A stretch of 42,000 bases of DNA from Balneolaceae bacterium UBA1514. Its GTDB lineage: Bacteria; Bacteroidota; Rhodothermia; Balneolales; Balneolaceae. Location: positions 79,655-121,654 of the forward strand of contig DCQQ01000002.1 of assembly GCA_002323515.1 (NCBI GenBank), in the 5' to 3' direction. Positions 24,946-34,897 of this stretch are shown here, in pieces. The notes below the pieces were generated by a model. That model searched no databases. It worked only from the letters and a program-made list of their open reading frames with translations, and was not told where the DNA came from. The position numbers and the translations under genes were made by a program. Position 1 is the first letter of the stretch. Every line of letters starts with the position of its first letter.

Positions 24946-27819
24946 TTACAAACCAATTCGCTGTGCTATAAGTGTGGCAGGATGTAAAGCACCCATGCCT
25001 ACTCCATCCTTAATTTGATGTCTGCAAGAGAAACCAGGGGCACAAATAAGTGTTTCTGCCTCTAAATTCCCAAGCCGAGGAAACAGGCGTTGCCAGCCAA
25101 TTTCCATAGAAAGCTCATAGGTATCCTTATCGTAACCGAAACTGCCTGCCATACCGCAACAGCCTGTATCCATATCTTCTACATCATAACCTGCAAGTTC
25201 AAGAGCATGGATAGTTGCAGTATTCCCAATTAGAGCTTTTGTGTGACAGTGACCGTGCAATACTACCTTTGGAGCTTGAGATACTGGATTCAACCTTGCG
25301 GTAGGGAAACGGTTTTTATGCAACATTATAAATTCTTCGAAAGTAAAGGTATTTGATGCCAAAACTTTAGCCTTATCCAATAAATCATCGTCAACTAAAT
25401 CTAAATATTCATCACGAATTGTAAGAATTTCAGAAGGCTCTAATCCAATAATTGGATAATTTTTTTTTGCGAGAGGTGCCAACCCTTCCACCACACTGAC
25501 TGCCGTTGTTAGCGCCTTATCTAACATCCCTTGAGAGATAAAAGTACGACCTAATTCCTGTATACTTGGAATTATTACCTCAAATCCCATTGATTGGAGT
25601 ACCCATATGGCATGCTTACCTACCTTTGATTCATGATAATCCGTATATAGGTCTGCCAGTAAAAGAACTTTAAAATTAGTCCTTGGTGATGGGTTCCTCC
25701 TAGACCAATCTATAAACCGTATAGAGTTAAATAGTGGTAGATCTCGTAAAGGTGATACCCCGAAAAACTGCTTCAGTATTTGTTTTCCTAATGAAGATTT
25801 CGTTAAAATATTTGTTAAGCCTGAAAATTTAGATGCAAGAGGGTACAGTTTAGCCGGTTCCCCAAAAAACTCTTCTTTTCTACTGATTCCGTATTTCTGA
25901 TGGTAGCCGTGAATAAATTCTGCTTTCATTTTGGCCATATCTACATTAGCTGGGCATTCACTCTTGCATGCTTTGCAACTTAAACAAAGTGACAGAGCTT
26001 CTTTTAAATCTTCGGATTCAAAACCTTCATGTTCATCACCTGAAAAAACTTGCCGAAATACATTTGCTCGACCTCTTGTAGAATCTTTTTCATCTTTTGT
26101 TGCCATGTAGGATGGGCACATACTCCCACCGCTTTCGGCTAATTTCCTACAAACACCAGCACCATTACAGAGTTCTATTGAATCATTAAATCCACCTAGC
26201 TTACGCCACTTAAATACCGTTGGTACTGCTAGTGACTTGTAATCAGGAGAATAACGTAAATTTTTTTCCATAGGATTTGGGTGCACAATCTTACCAGGAT
26301 TAAAAACACCCATTGGATCCCAAATATCTTTAACTTTCACTAATAAAGAAACGATATTAGATCCTAATACCTGCTCAATGAAAGGGGCACGAGCTCGACC
26401 ATCACCATGCTCTCCAGAAAGTGAACCCTTATATTTTTGAACAGTTTCGGCGAACTCCTGTGCCATCTGTTTCATTTTTGTCACACCTTCTATACTAGTC
26501 GTATCAATTATTGGTCGAAAGTGTAACTCACCTACCGATGCATGAGCATAAAAGACACAATGTGTATCATGCCTATTAAGAATTGCTTGTACATCTTGTA
26601 GATAGTTAGGTAAATCTGTTACTCTTACAGCAGTATCCTCACAAAATGCTGGTGTTCTAGAATCCTTTCCCAAACCCATAAGTAATCCTAAACCTGCTTT
26701 TCTTAGATCCCAAACTTGTTGCATCTCATCTGTTTCTGATAATTCAACACAGGCATAGGTTAAACCCAATTTTTCTAACTCTGCCATTAAATCTTTTGAT
26801 TTTTTAAACATTTTAACCCGGTTATCACCTTCAAACTGAATTATCAAAATACATTTTGGATCTTGGCGTAAAAAAAATCGATTTTTTTGGTGCTCAATAT
26901 TTTCTTTGGTAGCATCAAGTATTATGTCGTCAATCAATTCAACAGCTACCGGATTTTTTTCAGTAGCGATAATAGTTGCGTTCATTGCATCGTCAATACT
27001 TCTGAAGTGAGGTATAATCATACATTTATATGGCTGAATTTCTTCTAGATTTAACTTAGCAGAAACAGTCATTGCTAGGGTTCCCTCACTACCGGCCAGT
27101 AACTCACAAAGATTGAAAGGTCTACCACCCTCACTGATTGGGCTCATCTCACATAATGCATCAAGGGCATAACCTGTATTACGCCGTTTGATATCTTTAT
27201 GTGGATAATGAGATAATATTTCATTTTTATTCTCTTGAAGTAATTCAACAATTTCTCTGTAAATATGTCCTTCCAAATTTGGAAGACCCATTTTAGTTTC
27301 TAATTCATCATCACTTAATGGTTTGGCAAGCATTTTTGAACCATCGCTTAATACCACCTCCATTTCTAAAATATGATTACGAGTACTTCCATATTTATAA
27401 GAGTATAAGCCCGCTGCATTATTACCTATCATACCACCAATCATACAATGCGAAGTAGTTGATGTATCTGGTCCGAAAATTAAATTATTTAAAGCAACTT
27501 CTCGATTCAACTTATCCCGAATAACACCAGGTTGTACCTTAACCCAGGCTTCTTCTACATTCAACTCCATAATCCTATTCATATTTTTGGAAACATCCAT
27601 AATTAAGCCTGAACCAGTGGCCTGCCCTGCCAAAGATGTTCCAGCGCTACGAGCTGTAATACTCCATTTTTCTTTCGCAGCCTGCCTTACTAAAAAGGCG
27701 ATGTCTTCACCTGACTCTGGAAATGCCACTCCTTTAGGCATCTCCTCATACATAGAGGCATCCTGAGCGTATAAGCGTCTTGATAGAGTATCAGATTTTA
27801 TGCTTATGTTAGTAGACAT
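24946..27819 (-). CDS. FAD-linked oxidase / Fe-S dehydrogenase, D-2-hydroxyacid (probably D-2-hydroxyglutarate) type
   Basis: A 957-residue fusion of a GlcD-like flavoprotein with a GlpC-like iron-sulfur part, the layout of E. coli YdiJ, for which D-2-hydroxyglutarate dehydrogenase activity is described; other relatives oxidise D-lactate. Order: FAD-binding PCMH domain (ITARSAGTSLAGQATGSG, about 53-70; GNNAAG further on), an oxidase C-terminal domain with SVGELHFRP and GEHGDGRARAP, GVCRKLAESGG near 555 and the 4Fe-4S motif CLSCKACKSECP near 610, and a CCG domain with CCGMAGSFGYD near 885. Its neighbour is an L-2-hydroxyglutarate oxidase, which argues for the hydroxyglutarate substrate. It is AT-richer than that neighbour. 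There is a 54-base gap to it; both probably share a transcript. Confidence 0.9.
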   Translation of the reverse strand: MSTNISIKSDTLSRRLYAQDASMYEEMPKGVAFPESGEDIAFLVRQAAKEKWSITARSAGTSLAGQATGSGLIMDVSKNMNRIMELNVEEAWVKVQPGVIRDKLNREVALNNLIFGPDTSTTSHCMIGGMIGNNAAGLYSYKYGSTRNHILEMEVVLSDGSKMLAKPLSDDELETKMGLPNLEGHIYREIVELLQENKNEILSHYPHKDIKRRNTGYALDALCEMSPISEGGRPFNLCELLAGSEGTLAMTVSAKLNLEEIQPYKCMIIPHFRSIDDAMNATIIATEKNPVAVELIDDIILDATKENIEHQKNRFFLRQDPKCILIIQFEGDNRVKMFKKSKDLMAELEKLGLTYACVELSETDEMQQVWDLRKAGLGLLMGLGKDSRTPAFCEDTAVRVTDLPNYLQDVQAILNRHDTHCVFYAHASVGELHFRPIIDTTSIEGVTKMKQMAQEFAETVQKYKGSLSGEHGDGRARAPFIEQVLGSNIVSLLVKVKDIWDPMGVFNPGKIVHPNPMEKNLRYSPDYKSLAVPTVFKWRKLGGFNDSIELCNGAGVCRKLAESGGSMCPSYMATKDEKDSTRGRANVFRQVFSGDEHEGFESEDLKEALSLCLSCKACKSECPANVDMAKMKAEFIHGYHQKYGISRKEEFFGEPAKLYPLASKFSGLTNILTKSSLGKQILKQFFGVSPLRDLPLFNSIRFIDWSRRNPSPRTNFKVLLLADLYTDYHESKVGKHAIWVLQSMGFEVIIPSIQELGRTFISQGMLDKALTTAVSVVEGLAPLAKKNYPIIGLEPSEILTIRDEYLDLVDDDLLDKAKVLASNTFTFEEFIMLHKNRFPTARLNPVSQAPKVVLHGHCHTKALIGNTATIHALELAGYDVEDMDTGCCGMAGSFGYDKDTYELSMEIGWQRLFPRLGNLEAETLICAPGFSCRHQIKDGVGMGALHPATLIAQRIGL

Positions 27820-27873
27820 CCGATTATTCTAATTTTATGTGTTAAAAATTTACTTTTTATTTTAAGTATCTAT

Positions 27874-29151
27874 CTATAAGTCAAAATCACTTTCGCATTT
27901 GCGCACCAATTCATCTCCCAACGATAAACAAGCGGTAGCAGCTGGGCTTGGAGCATTGAGCACATGAATCTGGCGTTCTGCTCGTTCAAAATAAAAATCG
28001 TCCAAAATTTCTCCGTCAGGTTGCAGAGCCATCGCTCGGACTCCAGCGGGTGAGTCTTGCAAGTGATGACTCCTCACCTCAGGAATTAAGGTTTGTAGTC
28101 CTCTAACGAAGGCTTCTTTTGAAAACGAACGCTTATATTCGTCGAGTCCCATACGCCAATGTTTGGTAGCCATTTTCCAAAATCCCGGAAAGGTCAAGGA
28201 CTCTAGTGACTCTTTAAAGTCAAAGGCAAACTTTTCGTAGCCTTCTCGTTTAAATACAAAAACGGCATTAGGTCCGCATTCAATCCCTCCTAAAGCCATT
28301 CGGGTGAAATGAACCCCCAGAAATGGAAATTCCGGGTTTGGTAGCGGATAAATGAGATGCTTTACTAAGTATTCGGTCTCTGGTTTGAGTTCGTAATATT
28401 CCCCTTTAAATGGGACTATTTTCACCGGCGAATTCAATCCCGCGGACTTGGCCACATGATCGCAGTACAGGCCGGCACAATTGATCAGATAACGTCCCTT
28501 GTAGGTACTGTTTCCCGCTTGAACAAGTACTTCACTAGAGCGTTCACGTATAGCATGCACCCTCGCGCCAAATTGAACGAAACCCCTGCCATCCGCCTCA
28601 ATAATATCCATCATATGGTCACACATTCCCACATAATCCACAATACCCGAGCAGGGAACGTGTATCGCTTTCACACCTTTGACATGTGGTTCAATTTCTG
28701 CAAGTTCGGAGGGATCGATCATCCCAATACCTTCAATTTGGTTTTGTATTCCTCGCTCGTAAATCCCATCCAAGCGGGTTAGTTCTTCCTCTTTGGTCGC
28801 CACAATCACTTTGCCACAAACCTCCATGGCAACCTCGTGTTCGTTACAAAAATCGACGAGTTGTAACCGGCCATCTCGACAGTTTTTGGCTTTGTAACTA
28901 CCTGGCTTATAATAAATACCAGAGTGAATGACTCCAGAGTTTTTTCCTGTCTGATGTGCGCCCACCCACACCTCTTTTTCAAGGACTAAAATGGTGGCAT
29001 CTGAAAACTTTTTGTGCAATTTGTACGCGGTAGCTAACCCCACAATACCGGCCCCTACAATAATAAAATCGTAGGTTTTCTGGGTAGAGTTGAACGGACT
29101 TTTCGGGCTTTCATCCGCCATCGAACTGCTAGCTGATGATAAATGTTGCAT
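27874..29151 (-). CDS. lhgO: L-2-hydroxyglutarate oxidase (LhgO-type FAD oxidoreductase)
   Basis: A 425-residue DAO-family flavoprotein. Residues 33-38 hold the FAD fold GAGIVG, followed by KEVWVGAHQTGKNSGVIHSG, the LhgO hallmark, then YYKPGSYKAKNCRDG and a C-terminal ALQPDGEILDDFYFE. The enzyme oxidises L-2-hydroxyglutarate to 2-oxoglutarate and passes electrons to the quinone pool. The N-terminal 25 residues (rich in Ser) are not part of the conserved fold, so a later start such as Met11 is possible. It precedes the D-2-hydroxyacid dehydrogenase gene on the same strand. Confidence 0.9.
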   Translation of the reverse strand: MQHLSSASSSMADESPKSPFNSTQKTYDFIIVGAGIVGLATAYKLHKKFSDATILVLEKEVWVGAHQTGKNSGVIHSGIYYKPGSYKAKNCRDGRLQLVDFCNEHEVAMEVCGKVIVATKEEELTRLDGIYERGIQNQIEGIGMIDPSELAEIEPHVKGVKAIHVPCSGIVDYVGMCDHMMDIIEADGRGFVQFGARVHAIRERSSEVLVQAGNSTYKGRYLINCAGLYCDHVAKSAGLNSPVKIVPFKGEYYELKPETEYLVKHLIYPLPNPEFPFLGVHFTRMALGGIECGPNAVFVFKREGYEKFAFDFKESLESLTFPGFWKMATKHWRMGLDEYKRSFSKEAFVRGLQTLIPEVRSHHLQDSPAGVRAMALQPDGEILDDFYFERAERQIHVLNAPSPAATACLSLGDELVRKCESDFDL

Positions 29152-29300
29152 ACAGGAAGATAAGAGGCTCTGAGAAAATTCACACGATAATGTGTAAAGG
29201 AACTTTTATCAGAATGAAATCGTATCTTTACTCGTTATTAAATTTATAACATGGCTTGATCTAAACTTGTATTTATCAACCCGAAAGGAAAGTATTCTCA

Positions 29301-29885
29301 ATGACCACTAAACTTCCAAGAATTGGCTTATCGCGTATTGGCTTATTAAGTGTTGTAATGTTGTTTGGTGCATTTGCATGGAGCGGATGCTCGAAATCGA
29401 ATTCCGAAACAGATGCAAGCAACATCAACCGGCACGGTCTTAACGAAGACCAGTTACGCATTCAAGGCGTATTACAGCGTGCTACCTTTGATGATTTGGA
29501 CGGAAATATCGTTCAAATTGCCGATTATGAAGGACAAATTTTGCTCATCGATTTTTGGGAAACCTGGTGTTCGCCTTGTTTAATGGTGTTCCCGGCGATG
29601 GATTCCTTACGTGGCGAATACGGCGATCGTTTCGAAGTATTGGCTGTGAATACCATTTTAGCGGATAACCCTGAAGATGTGGCGCTATTTGCAGCTGAGA
29701 ATCATTACGATTTTAACTGGCTGGTCGACATAAATAGGGTCGGAGAACAAGTCATCTCCATGGGCATTCCTTTCAAAGTGTTTATTGACACTGCCGGCTA
29801 TGTAATTACAACCGAATTAGGCTCGCGCGGTACCCAAGGCGACTACGAAAAAACTAAAGCTATTTTAGAAGAATATTTACCTTAA
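29301..29885 (+). CDS. TlpA/ResA-like thioredoxin-fold lipoprotein
   Basis: A 194-residue exported thiol-disulfide oxidoreductase. The signal peptide ends at FAWSGCS with lipidated Cys30. The thioredoxin domain starts near residue 60 (TFDDLDGNIVQIADYEGQ) and contains WETWCSPC with active Cys90 and Cys93, then a cis-Pro region GIPFKVFIDTAG. The mature protein would reduce or isomerise disulfides in the envelope, for example during cytochrome c maturation. It is followed by ahcY after only 13 bases, so the two probably share a transcript; there is no known functional link. Confidence 0.92.
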   Translation: MTTKLPRIGLSRIGLLSVVMLFGAFAWSGCSKSNSETDASNINRHGLNEDQLRIQGVLQRATFDDLDGNIVQIADYEGQILLIDFWETWCSPCLMVFPAMDSLRGEYGDRFEVLAVNTILADNPEDVALFAAENHYDFNWLVDINRVGEQVISMGIPFKVFIDTAGYVITTELGSRGTQGDYEKTKAILEEYLP

Positions 29886-29898
29886 ATACAATTAAAAT

Positions 29899-31263
29899 AT
29901 GTCTCAAGAAACAATAGATTCATCTACTAAGTCCATTAAAGAAACAGCCAAAGCAGATTTACCAAGTACCAAACCTGCGTACAAAGTAGCCAATATTACT
30001 CAAGCGGCGTACGGGCGTAAAGAAATTGAACTAGCCGAAGCTGAAATGCCTGGTTTAATGGCCATTCGTGAAGAGTACAAGAGTGAGCAACCTCTGAAAG
30101 GTGCACGGATTGCAGGTTGTTTGCACATGACTATTCAAACCGCTGTGCTCATCGAAACCTTAATTGATCTTGGTGCAGATGTAACCTGGAGCTCATGCAA
30201 CATTTATTCAACCCAAGATCATGCTGCGGCTGCGATTGCTGCTGCGGGTATCCCGGTATATGCATGGAAAGGCATGAACGAGGAAGAATTTGATTGGTGT
30301 ATTGAGCAGACCTTGTATTTCCCAGATGGTCATCCTTTGAACATGATTTTAGACGATGGTGGCGATCTTACCAACATGGTACTGGATCGTTATCCAGAGT
30401 TGGCCGATGGTATTAATGGTATTTCTGAAGAAACAACCACCGGCGTACTACGACTCATTGAACGCGAACGAAAAGGTACCTTACCTCTTCCAGCAATTAA
30501 CGTGAATGACTCGGTAACCAAATCTAAATTTGACAACAAATATGGTTGCCAAGAATCAGCCGTAGACGCGATTCGTCGTGCAACCGATGTTATGATGGCC
30601 GGTAAAATAGCCGTTGTAGCAGGTTACGGCGATGTGGGTAAAGGAACTGCAGCTTCTCTTCGTGGGGCCGGTGCTCGAGTCATCGTCACCGAAATTGATC
30701 CTATTTGTGCACTTCAAGCAGCTATGGATGGCTTTGAAGTGAAGCGCATGGAAGAAGCAGCCGCCCGAGCTGACATTATTGTTACTGCAACAGGGAATAA
30801 GGACATAGTAACTGGATCGCATTTTGAGTCTATGAAAGACAAAGCTATAGTAGGTAACATTGGGCATTTCGATAATGAAATAGATGTAGCTTGGTTAAAA
30901 GCACATACCACCGAAAATAATATTAAGCCTCAGGTTGATTTGTACACCCTCGAAAGTGGAAAACAAGTTATTCTACTTTCACAAGGTCGGTTAATGAATC
31001 TTGGAAACGCAACAGGACACCCATCCTTTGTGATGAGTAATTCTTTTGCTAACCAAACTCTGGCACAAATTGCTCTATGGAACCGTCCAGAAGAATTCGA
31101 AACAGGAAAAGTGCACACGCTTCCGAAGTCATTGGATGAAAAAGTGGCTCGATTACATTTATCCAAAATCGGTGCTGATTTAGAGGAATTAACCGAGGAA
31201 CAAGCAGCGTACATTGGTGTTCCGATAACCGGGCCATATAAGTCTGACGAATACCGATATTAA
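29899..31263 (+). CDS. ahcY: Adenosylhomocysteinase
   Basis: A 454-residue NAD-dependent enzyme of the activated methyl cycle that splits S-adenosylhomocysteine into adenosine and homocysteine. Seen: [34 protein letters not shown], the dinucleotide-binding GYGDVGKG at 242-249, and the C-terminal [13 protein letters not shown], all typical. The first 30 residues form an extra N-terminal tail ([18 protein letters not shown]) before the conserved YKVANI start. It is the middle gene of a TlpA-AhcY-amidase run. Confidence 0.97.
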   Translation: MSQETIDSSTKSIKETAKADLPSTKPAYKVANITQAAYGRKEIELAEAEMPGLMAIREEYKSEQPLKGARIAGCLHMTIQTAVLIETLIDLGADVTWSSCNIYSTQDHAAAAIAAAGIPVYAWKGMNEEEFDWCIEQTLYFPDGHPLNMILDDGGDLTNMVLDRYPELADGINGISEETTTGVLRLIERERKGTLPLPAINVNDSVTKSKFDNKYGCQESAVDAIRRATDVMMAGKIAVVAGYGDVGKGTAASLRGAGARVIVTEIDPICALQAAMDGFEVKRMEEAAARADIIVTATGNKDIVTGSHFESMKDKAIVGNIGHFDNEIDVAWLKAHTTENNIKPQVDLYTLESGKQVILLSQGRLMNLGNATGHPSFVMSNSFANQTLAQIALWNRPEEFETGKVHTLPKSLDEKVARLHLSKIGADLEELTEEQAAYIGVPITGPYKSDEYRY

Positions 31264-31287
31264 AAATGAACTAATCTTCTCTGGATA

Positions 31288-32880
31288 ATGCATTTTCGCC
31301 CCCTTTTATTGGTTTTCTTGTTGTTTTTCAGCATACAATGCCAAAACAAAACTGGGATTGAACATGCCTCTAACTCTGCATTTTTAGAGTTAAACTTAGA
31401 GGAAAGTACCATTGATCGGTTACATCAAGACTACCTTGCTGGGGAATATACGGTAACTCAGGTTGTGCAAGCCTATATTGGACGGATTCAGGCGATTGAC
31501 AGAGATCCAAAAGGTCCATCATTGAATTCGGTTATAACCATAAATCCCGAAGCCTTAGCAATTGCTGCAAACCTAGATGCTATATTAGACAAAGCTGGAA
31601 TAGAATCTCTATCCCCTCTATTCGGTGTTCCAGTGTTGGTAAAAGATAATATTGACACTAGAGAAGGTATGCCGAGCACTGCGGGTGCTCGGGCTATGGC
31701 CGAGTCCAGACCTTACCGCGATGCATTCATCGTTCAACAATTACGTGATGCGGGAGCGGTTATTTTAGGCAAAACAAATCTTAGTGAATGGGCCAATTTT
31801 CATTCCAGTTTTTCCTCAAGTGGCTGGAGTGGGCTAGGAGGCCAAACCAAAAATCCCTATGACCAAACCCGTAGTCCTTGTGGTTCAAGTTCTGGGTCAG
31901 GAGTAGCCGCATCGGCTAATCTAGCGATGTTCACCATTGGTACGGAGACCAACGGCTCAATAACCTGTCCTGCAAATGCCAATGGTTTGGTTGGACTAAA
32001 GCCTACAGTTGGACTATTAAGTCGCAGCGGAATTATTCCCATTTCCTTTACACAAGATACTCCTGGACCTATGACAAGAACTGTCAGGGATGCAGCTATT
32101 GCTTTAACCGCTATGGTTGGTGTCGATTCGGCTGACCAAAAAACGTTGGCAAGCTCAGAATATCTCGGTACGGATTATCTTGCACATTTAGACCCTAACT
32201 TTTTAGAAGGGGCAAGAATTGGAGTCTATAATGGACCAAGAGGGCGACACTTCCGTGTAGACACTTTGTTTAATGAGCGCTTAAGAGAGTTAGAAAATGC
32301 GGGTGTTACTCTCATAGAGTTAGATCAAATCTCCACAGAAAATCCTGGTGGTAATTCCTATCAGGTTATGCTCTATGAATTCAAGGACGGACTCAATTCC
32401 TATTTTCGCTCACTGGGGGACAGCGCTCCTGTCAAAAGTCTTGAAGACTTAATTAACAAAACGCTAAACGATCCGATTGAAATGAGGTATTTCGACCATA
32501 ATTTATTGATGAGCGCTCAAGCTAAAGGTTCACTAGCGGAACCAGCTTATGAGCAAGAAGTCAACGAATTATTTCGCAAAACTCGCACTGAAGGTATAGA
32601 CCGGGTCATGAATTTGCATGAACTAAACGCAATTATATCCATAACTGGAGGACCTGCTTGGAAAATAGATTTGGTCAATGGCGACAACTTTGGCTTATCT
32701 TCGAGCTCACCAGCCGCCCGTTCTGGCTACCCGAATATTACCGTTCCCATGGGGACAATAGAAGGACTTCCAGTTGGTATATCTTTTTTTGGCCGTGCTT
32801 GGGATGAGGCTAAATTACTCGGGTATGCCTACTCATTTGAACAAATAACGCAGGCGCGAACCGCTCCACTATCAGAATAA
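31288..32880 (+). CDS. Exported amidase (amidase-signature family)
   Basis: A 530-residue amide hydrolase. A signal peptide (MHFRPLLLVFLLFFSIQCQN) ends in a lipobox-like IQC with Cys18, so it is probably an envelope lipoprotein. The catalytic residues of the family are in place: Lys119 in GVPVLVKDNID, the Ser-rich cis-Ser strand near 199-205 (GSSSGSG), and the nucleophile Ser224 in TNGSITCPA. The glycine-serine loop is less strict than in GatA. Similar proteins act on peptide amides or aryl amides and this one could not be GatA because of its signal peptide and lack of partner genes. It follows ahcY by 24 bases. Confidence 0.9.
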   Translation: MHFRPLLLVFLLFFSIQCQNKTGIEHASNSAFLELNLEESTIDRLHQDYLAGEYTVTQVVQAYIGRIQAIDRDPKGPSLNSVITINPEALAIAANLDAILDKAGIESLSPLFGVPVLVKDNIDTREGMPSTAGARAMAESRPYRDAFIVQQLRDAGAVILGKTNLSEWANFHSSFSSSGWSGLGGQTKNPYDQTRSPCGSSSGSGVAASANLAMFTIGTETNGSITCPANANGLVGLKPTVGLLSRSGIIPISFTQDTPGPMTRTVRDAAIALTAMVGVDSADQKTLASSEYLGTDYLAHLDPNFLEGARIGVYNGPRGRHFRVDTLFNERLRELENAGVTLIELDQISTENPGGNSYQVMLYEFKDGLNSYFRSLGDSAPVKSLEDLINKTLNDPIEMRYFDHNLLMSAQAKGSLAEPAYEQEVNELFRKTRTEGIDRVMNLHELNAIISITGGPAWKIDLVNGDNFGLSSSSPAARSGYPNITVPMGTIEGLPVGISFFGRAWDEAKLLGYAYSFEQITQARTAPLSE

Positions 32881-32926
32881 GCCATCTTGATGATAGGTTT
32901 ACCAACCCTTTCACAGGCTTCATGAT

Positions 32927-34432
32927 CTAGTCTCTCCGGCGCTTACCACCTCCAGAACCACCTTTTCTGTGTCCTCCACCTAGACGACCACCGCCACCTC
33001 TAGAACGACCTCCGCGGCCACCTCCGCCACCTGATCGGCCACGGCCGCCTCTACCATCTTGGCGACCACCTCGACCACCTCGGCCATCCCGACTACCACC
33101 ATCTCCTTTGGCATTTACATCGGACGCACCCGCGTAATGTTCGAGCATATTATGAAACTCTAGGCTTAAAAAGCGTTCAATAATCTGCTCTTTAGATAGA
33201 TCTTTAAGTACCTCAAGCGCAGCCGGTAAAAATGGTTGAATTCTTTCTGGGTTTACCGCTTCTTTTTTCACTCGCTCTAACCCATGTAGAAGACGCCGAG
33301 AACAAATCTCTTCACCAGTTGGAACTTCCGATTTAACAAAAGGTTGTGATGCCATGTTCTCCAAGCGCCGAATTCGGCTTTGTTCTCTTGGACTTACGAT
33401 ACTCATACAAATCCCTTTGTTACCCGCTCGTCCAGTTCGTCCACTTCGGTGAATATATACCTCTAAGTCATCCGGTAAATTGTAGTTCACAATGTGCGAG
33501 AGATTATTTACATCCAATCCACGTGCGGCAACATCGGTCGCAACTAGAATCTTGAGATTTTTACTTCGAAAGCGGTTCATCACCTGATCACGCTGATTCT
33601 GCGATAAATCTCCGTTCAATACATCCACATCGTACCCATCTCGACTCAACCATTTTGAAATATCCATGGTCTCGCTACGTGTGCGGCAAAAAATAATTCC
33701 ATACATACTAGGGTGTATATCTACCAAGCGTTTTAGAGTCTCGAAGCGATGACTCACTTTGACCACATAATATTGGTGCTCAACATCTTTAGAACCCGAA
33801 TTTCGCTCCCCCACTTCTATTTCGGCGGGATTATTCATGTATTTTTTTGCCATCCTTGACATCTGCTTAGGCATGGTTGCCGAAAATAACAAGGTCTGTT
33901 TTTCAGACGGGGTATCCGCTAAAATCGCATCCAAGTCTTCTTGGAAGCCCATATTCAGCATTTCGTCCGCCTCGTCAAGTACTAAAGTCTGGATAGCCTC
34001 TACCCGTAATTTCTTTCGTCGGATTAAGTCCAACATTCGACCAGGTGTCCCAACAACCACCTGACAGCCGTTTTCCAAGGCTTTAATTTGAGTCCTTATT
34101 TCAGACCCACCATACACAGCCACGGACTTTACTCCTTTTAACTTTTTGGCATAGGCTTTAATATCTTTAGCAATCTGAATAGCCAATTCTCTGGTAGGTG
34201 AAAGCACGATAGCTTGCACTCTTTTATTATCTGGGTCAATTTTGTGAAGTAAAGGCAGACCAAAAGCCCCTGTTTTACCGGTACCGGTTTGAGCTAGAGC
34301 CACTAAATCCTGTTTCGAATTTAAAATGGTAGGTATAGCTAATTCTTGAACTTTAGTTGGCTCCGTAAAACCTAGATGTTCTACGCCCTCAAGCAGTTCT
34401 TGCTTAAGGCCCAACTCTAAAAATGAAGACAT
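32927..34432 (-). CDS. DEAD-box RNA helicase with RGG-rich tail
   Basis: A 501-residue ATP-dependent RNA helicase of the DeaD/CsdA type. The Q motif is GFTEPTKVQ at 21-29, motif I AQTGTGKT at 47-54, then LSPTRELA, motif II LDEADEML, motif III FSATMP, and the C-terminal HRSGRTGRAG. A linker of about 100 residues follows, ending in a basic low-complexity tail (about 445-501) of Arg and Gly repeats. Such tails bind RNA and favour cold-shock and ribosome-assembly roles. The gene is convergent with the amidase gene. The 158-base gap before the start contains an imperfect hairpin. Confidence 0.95.
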   Translation of the reverse strand: MSSFLELGLKQELLEGVEHLGFTEPTKVQELAIPTILNSKQDLVALAQTGTGKTGAFGLPLLHKIDPDNKRVQAIVLSPTRELAIQIAKDIKAYAKKLKGVKSVAVYGGSEIRTQIKALENGCQVVVGTPGRMLDLIRRKKLRVEAIQTLVLDEADEMLNMGFQEDLDAILADTPSEKQTLLFSATMPKQMSRMAKKYMNNPAEIEVGERNSGSKDVEHQYYVVKVSHRFETLKRLVDIHPSMYGIIFCRTRSETMDISKWLSRDGYDVDVLNGDLSQNQRDQVMNRFRSKNLKILVATDVAARGLDVNNLSHIVNYNLPDDLEVYIHRSGRTGRAGNKGICMSIVSPREQSRIRRLENMASQPFVKSEVPTGEEICSRRLLHGLERVKKEAVNPERIQPFLPAALEVLKDLSKEQIIERFLSLEFHNMLEHYAGASDVNAKGDGGSRDGRGGRGGRQDGRGGRGRSGGGGGRGGRSRGGGGRLGGGHRKGGSGGGKRRRD

Positions 34433-34457
34433 GTATAAATAATTGATTTAAAAGTAA

Positions 34458-34498
34458 GATGTTGCCAGCAAAGAGAGGAATGTGGTTGCGGCATCATC
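34458..34498 (-). promoter_or_regulatory. Imperfect hairpin in the leader of the DEAD-box helicase gene
   Basis: GATGTTGCC (34458-34466) and GGCATCATC (34490-34498) pair over nine positions with one T-T mismatch. The stem would lie in the 5' untranslated part of the helicase mRNA, which in cold-shock helicases often controls expression. It could also be chance. Confidence 0.3.
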
Positions 34499-34590
34499 TC
34501 AACTCGGGCTTCATGCAGCTATTGTAATAGCGTAAAAAAATACGGATTATTTACCAATACATTACTATTTGTTTAAGGCCTAATACGAGC

Positions 34591-34896
34591 CTATACCATG
34601 TATTTCTCACCTCGTACTACATTCACCTTTTGGGTGTAGGCGACCACAGCATAATTCTCAAAATATTCATTACTGATTTGCTGGATAATTTTAGTGGCCA
34701 TATCATGATTAGCGATGACTTCGATTTTCACGTTTTTACCTTCCCAGTCACTGGCTCGAATTCCTCTTGAACCCTCCCCTGTCGTATCAGAAAGGGTGTA
34801 TCCTGACACTCCAGTCTCTTTGAGATGATCTATAATTTCATCTCGTAATAAGCGTTCTGTTATTATGGTAACCAGTGTAAGTTCTCTTAACTCCAT
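34591..34896 (-). CDS. sbtB: SbtB-like PII-family regulator
   Basis: A small PII-like protein of 101 residues. The start is taken at ATG 34896 (MELRELTLVTIITER), one base after the sbtA stop; an earlier in-frame ATG at 34920 would add eight residues of poor fit. The ferredoxin-like PII fold is visible, with the strand TLVTIITERLLRDEIIDHLK, the segment GYTLSDTTGEGSRGI corresponding to the T-loop base, and AVVAYTQKVNVVRGEKY at the end. SbtB regulates the bicarbonate transporter SbtA by binding it in response to adenine nucleotides. The cysteine-containing C-terminal extension found in cyanobacterial SbtB is absent here. Confidence 0.85.
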   Translation of the reverse strand: MELRELTLVTIITERLLRDEIIDHLKETGVSGYTLSDTTGEGSRGIRASDWEGKNVKIEVIANHDMATKIIQQISNEYFENYAVVAYTQKVNVVRGEKYMV

Positions 34897-34897
34897 T

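Noticed and set aside
32990..33110. Repetitive G/C-rich stretch as a microsatellite
   Set aside because: It encodes the Arg-Gly-rich tail of the DEAD-box helicase in frame, so coding explains the repetition.
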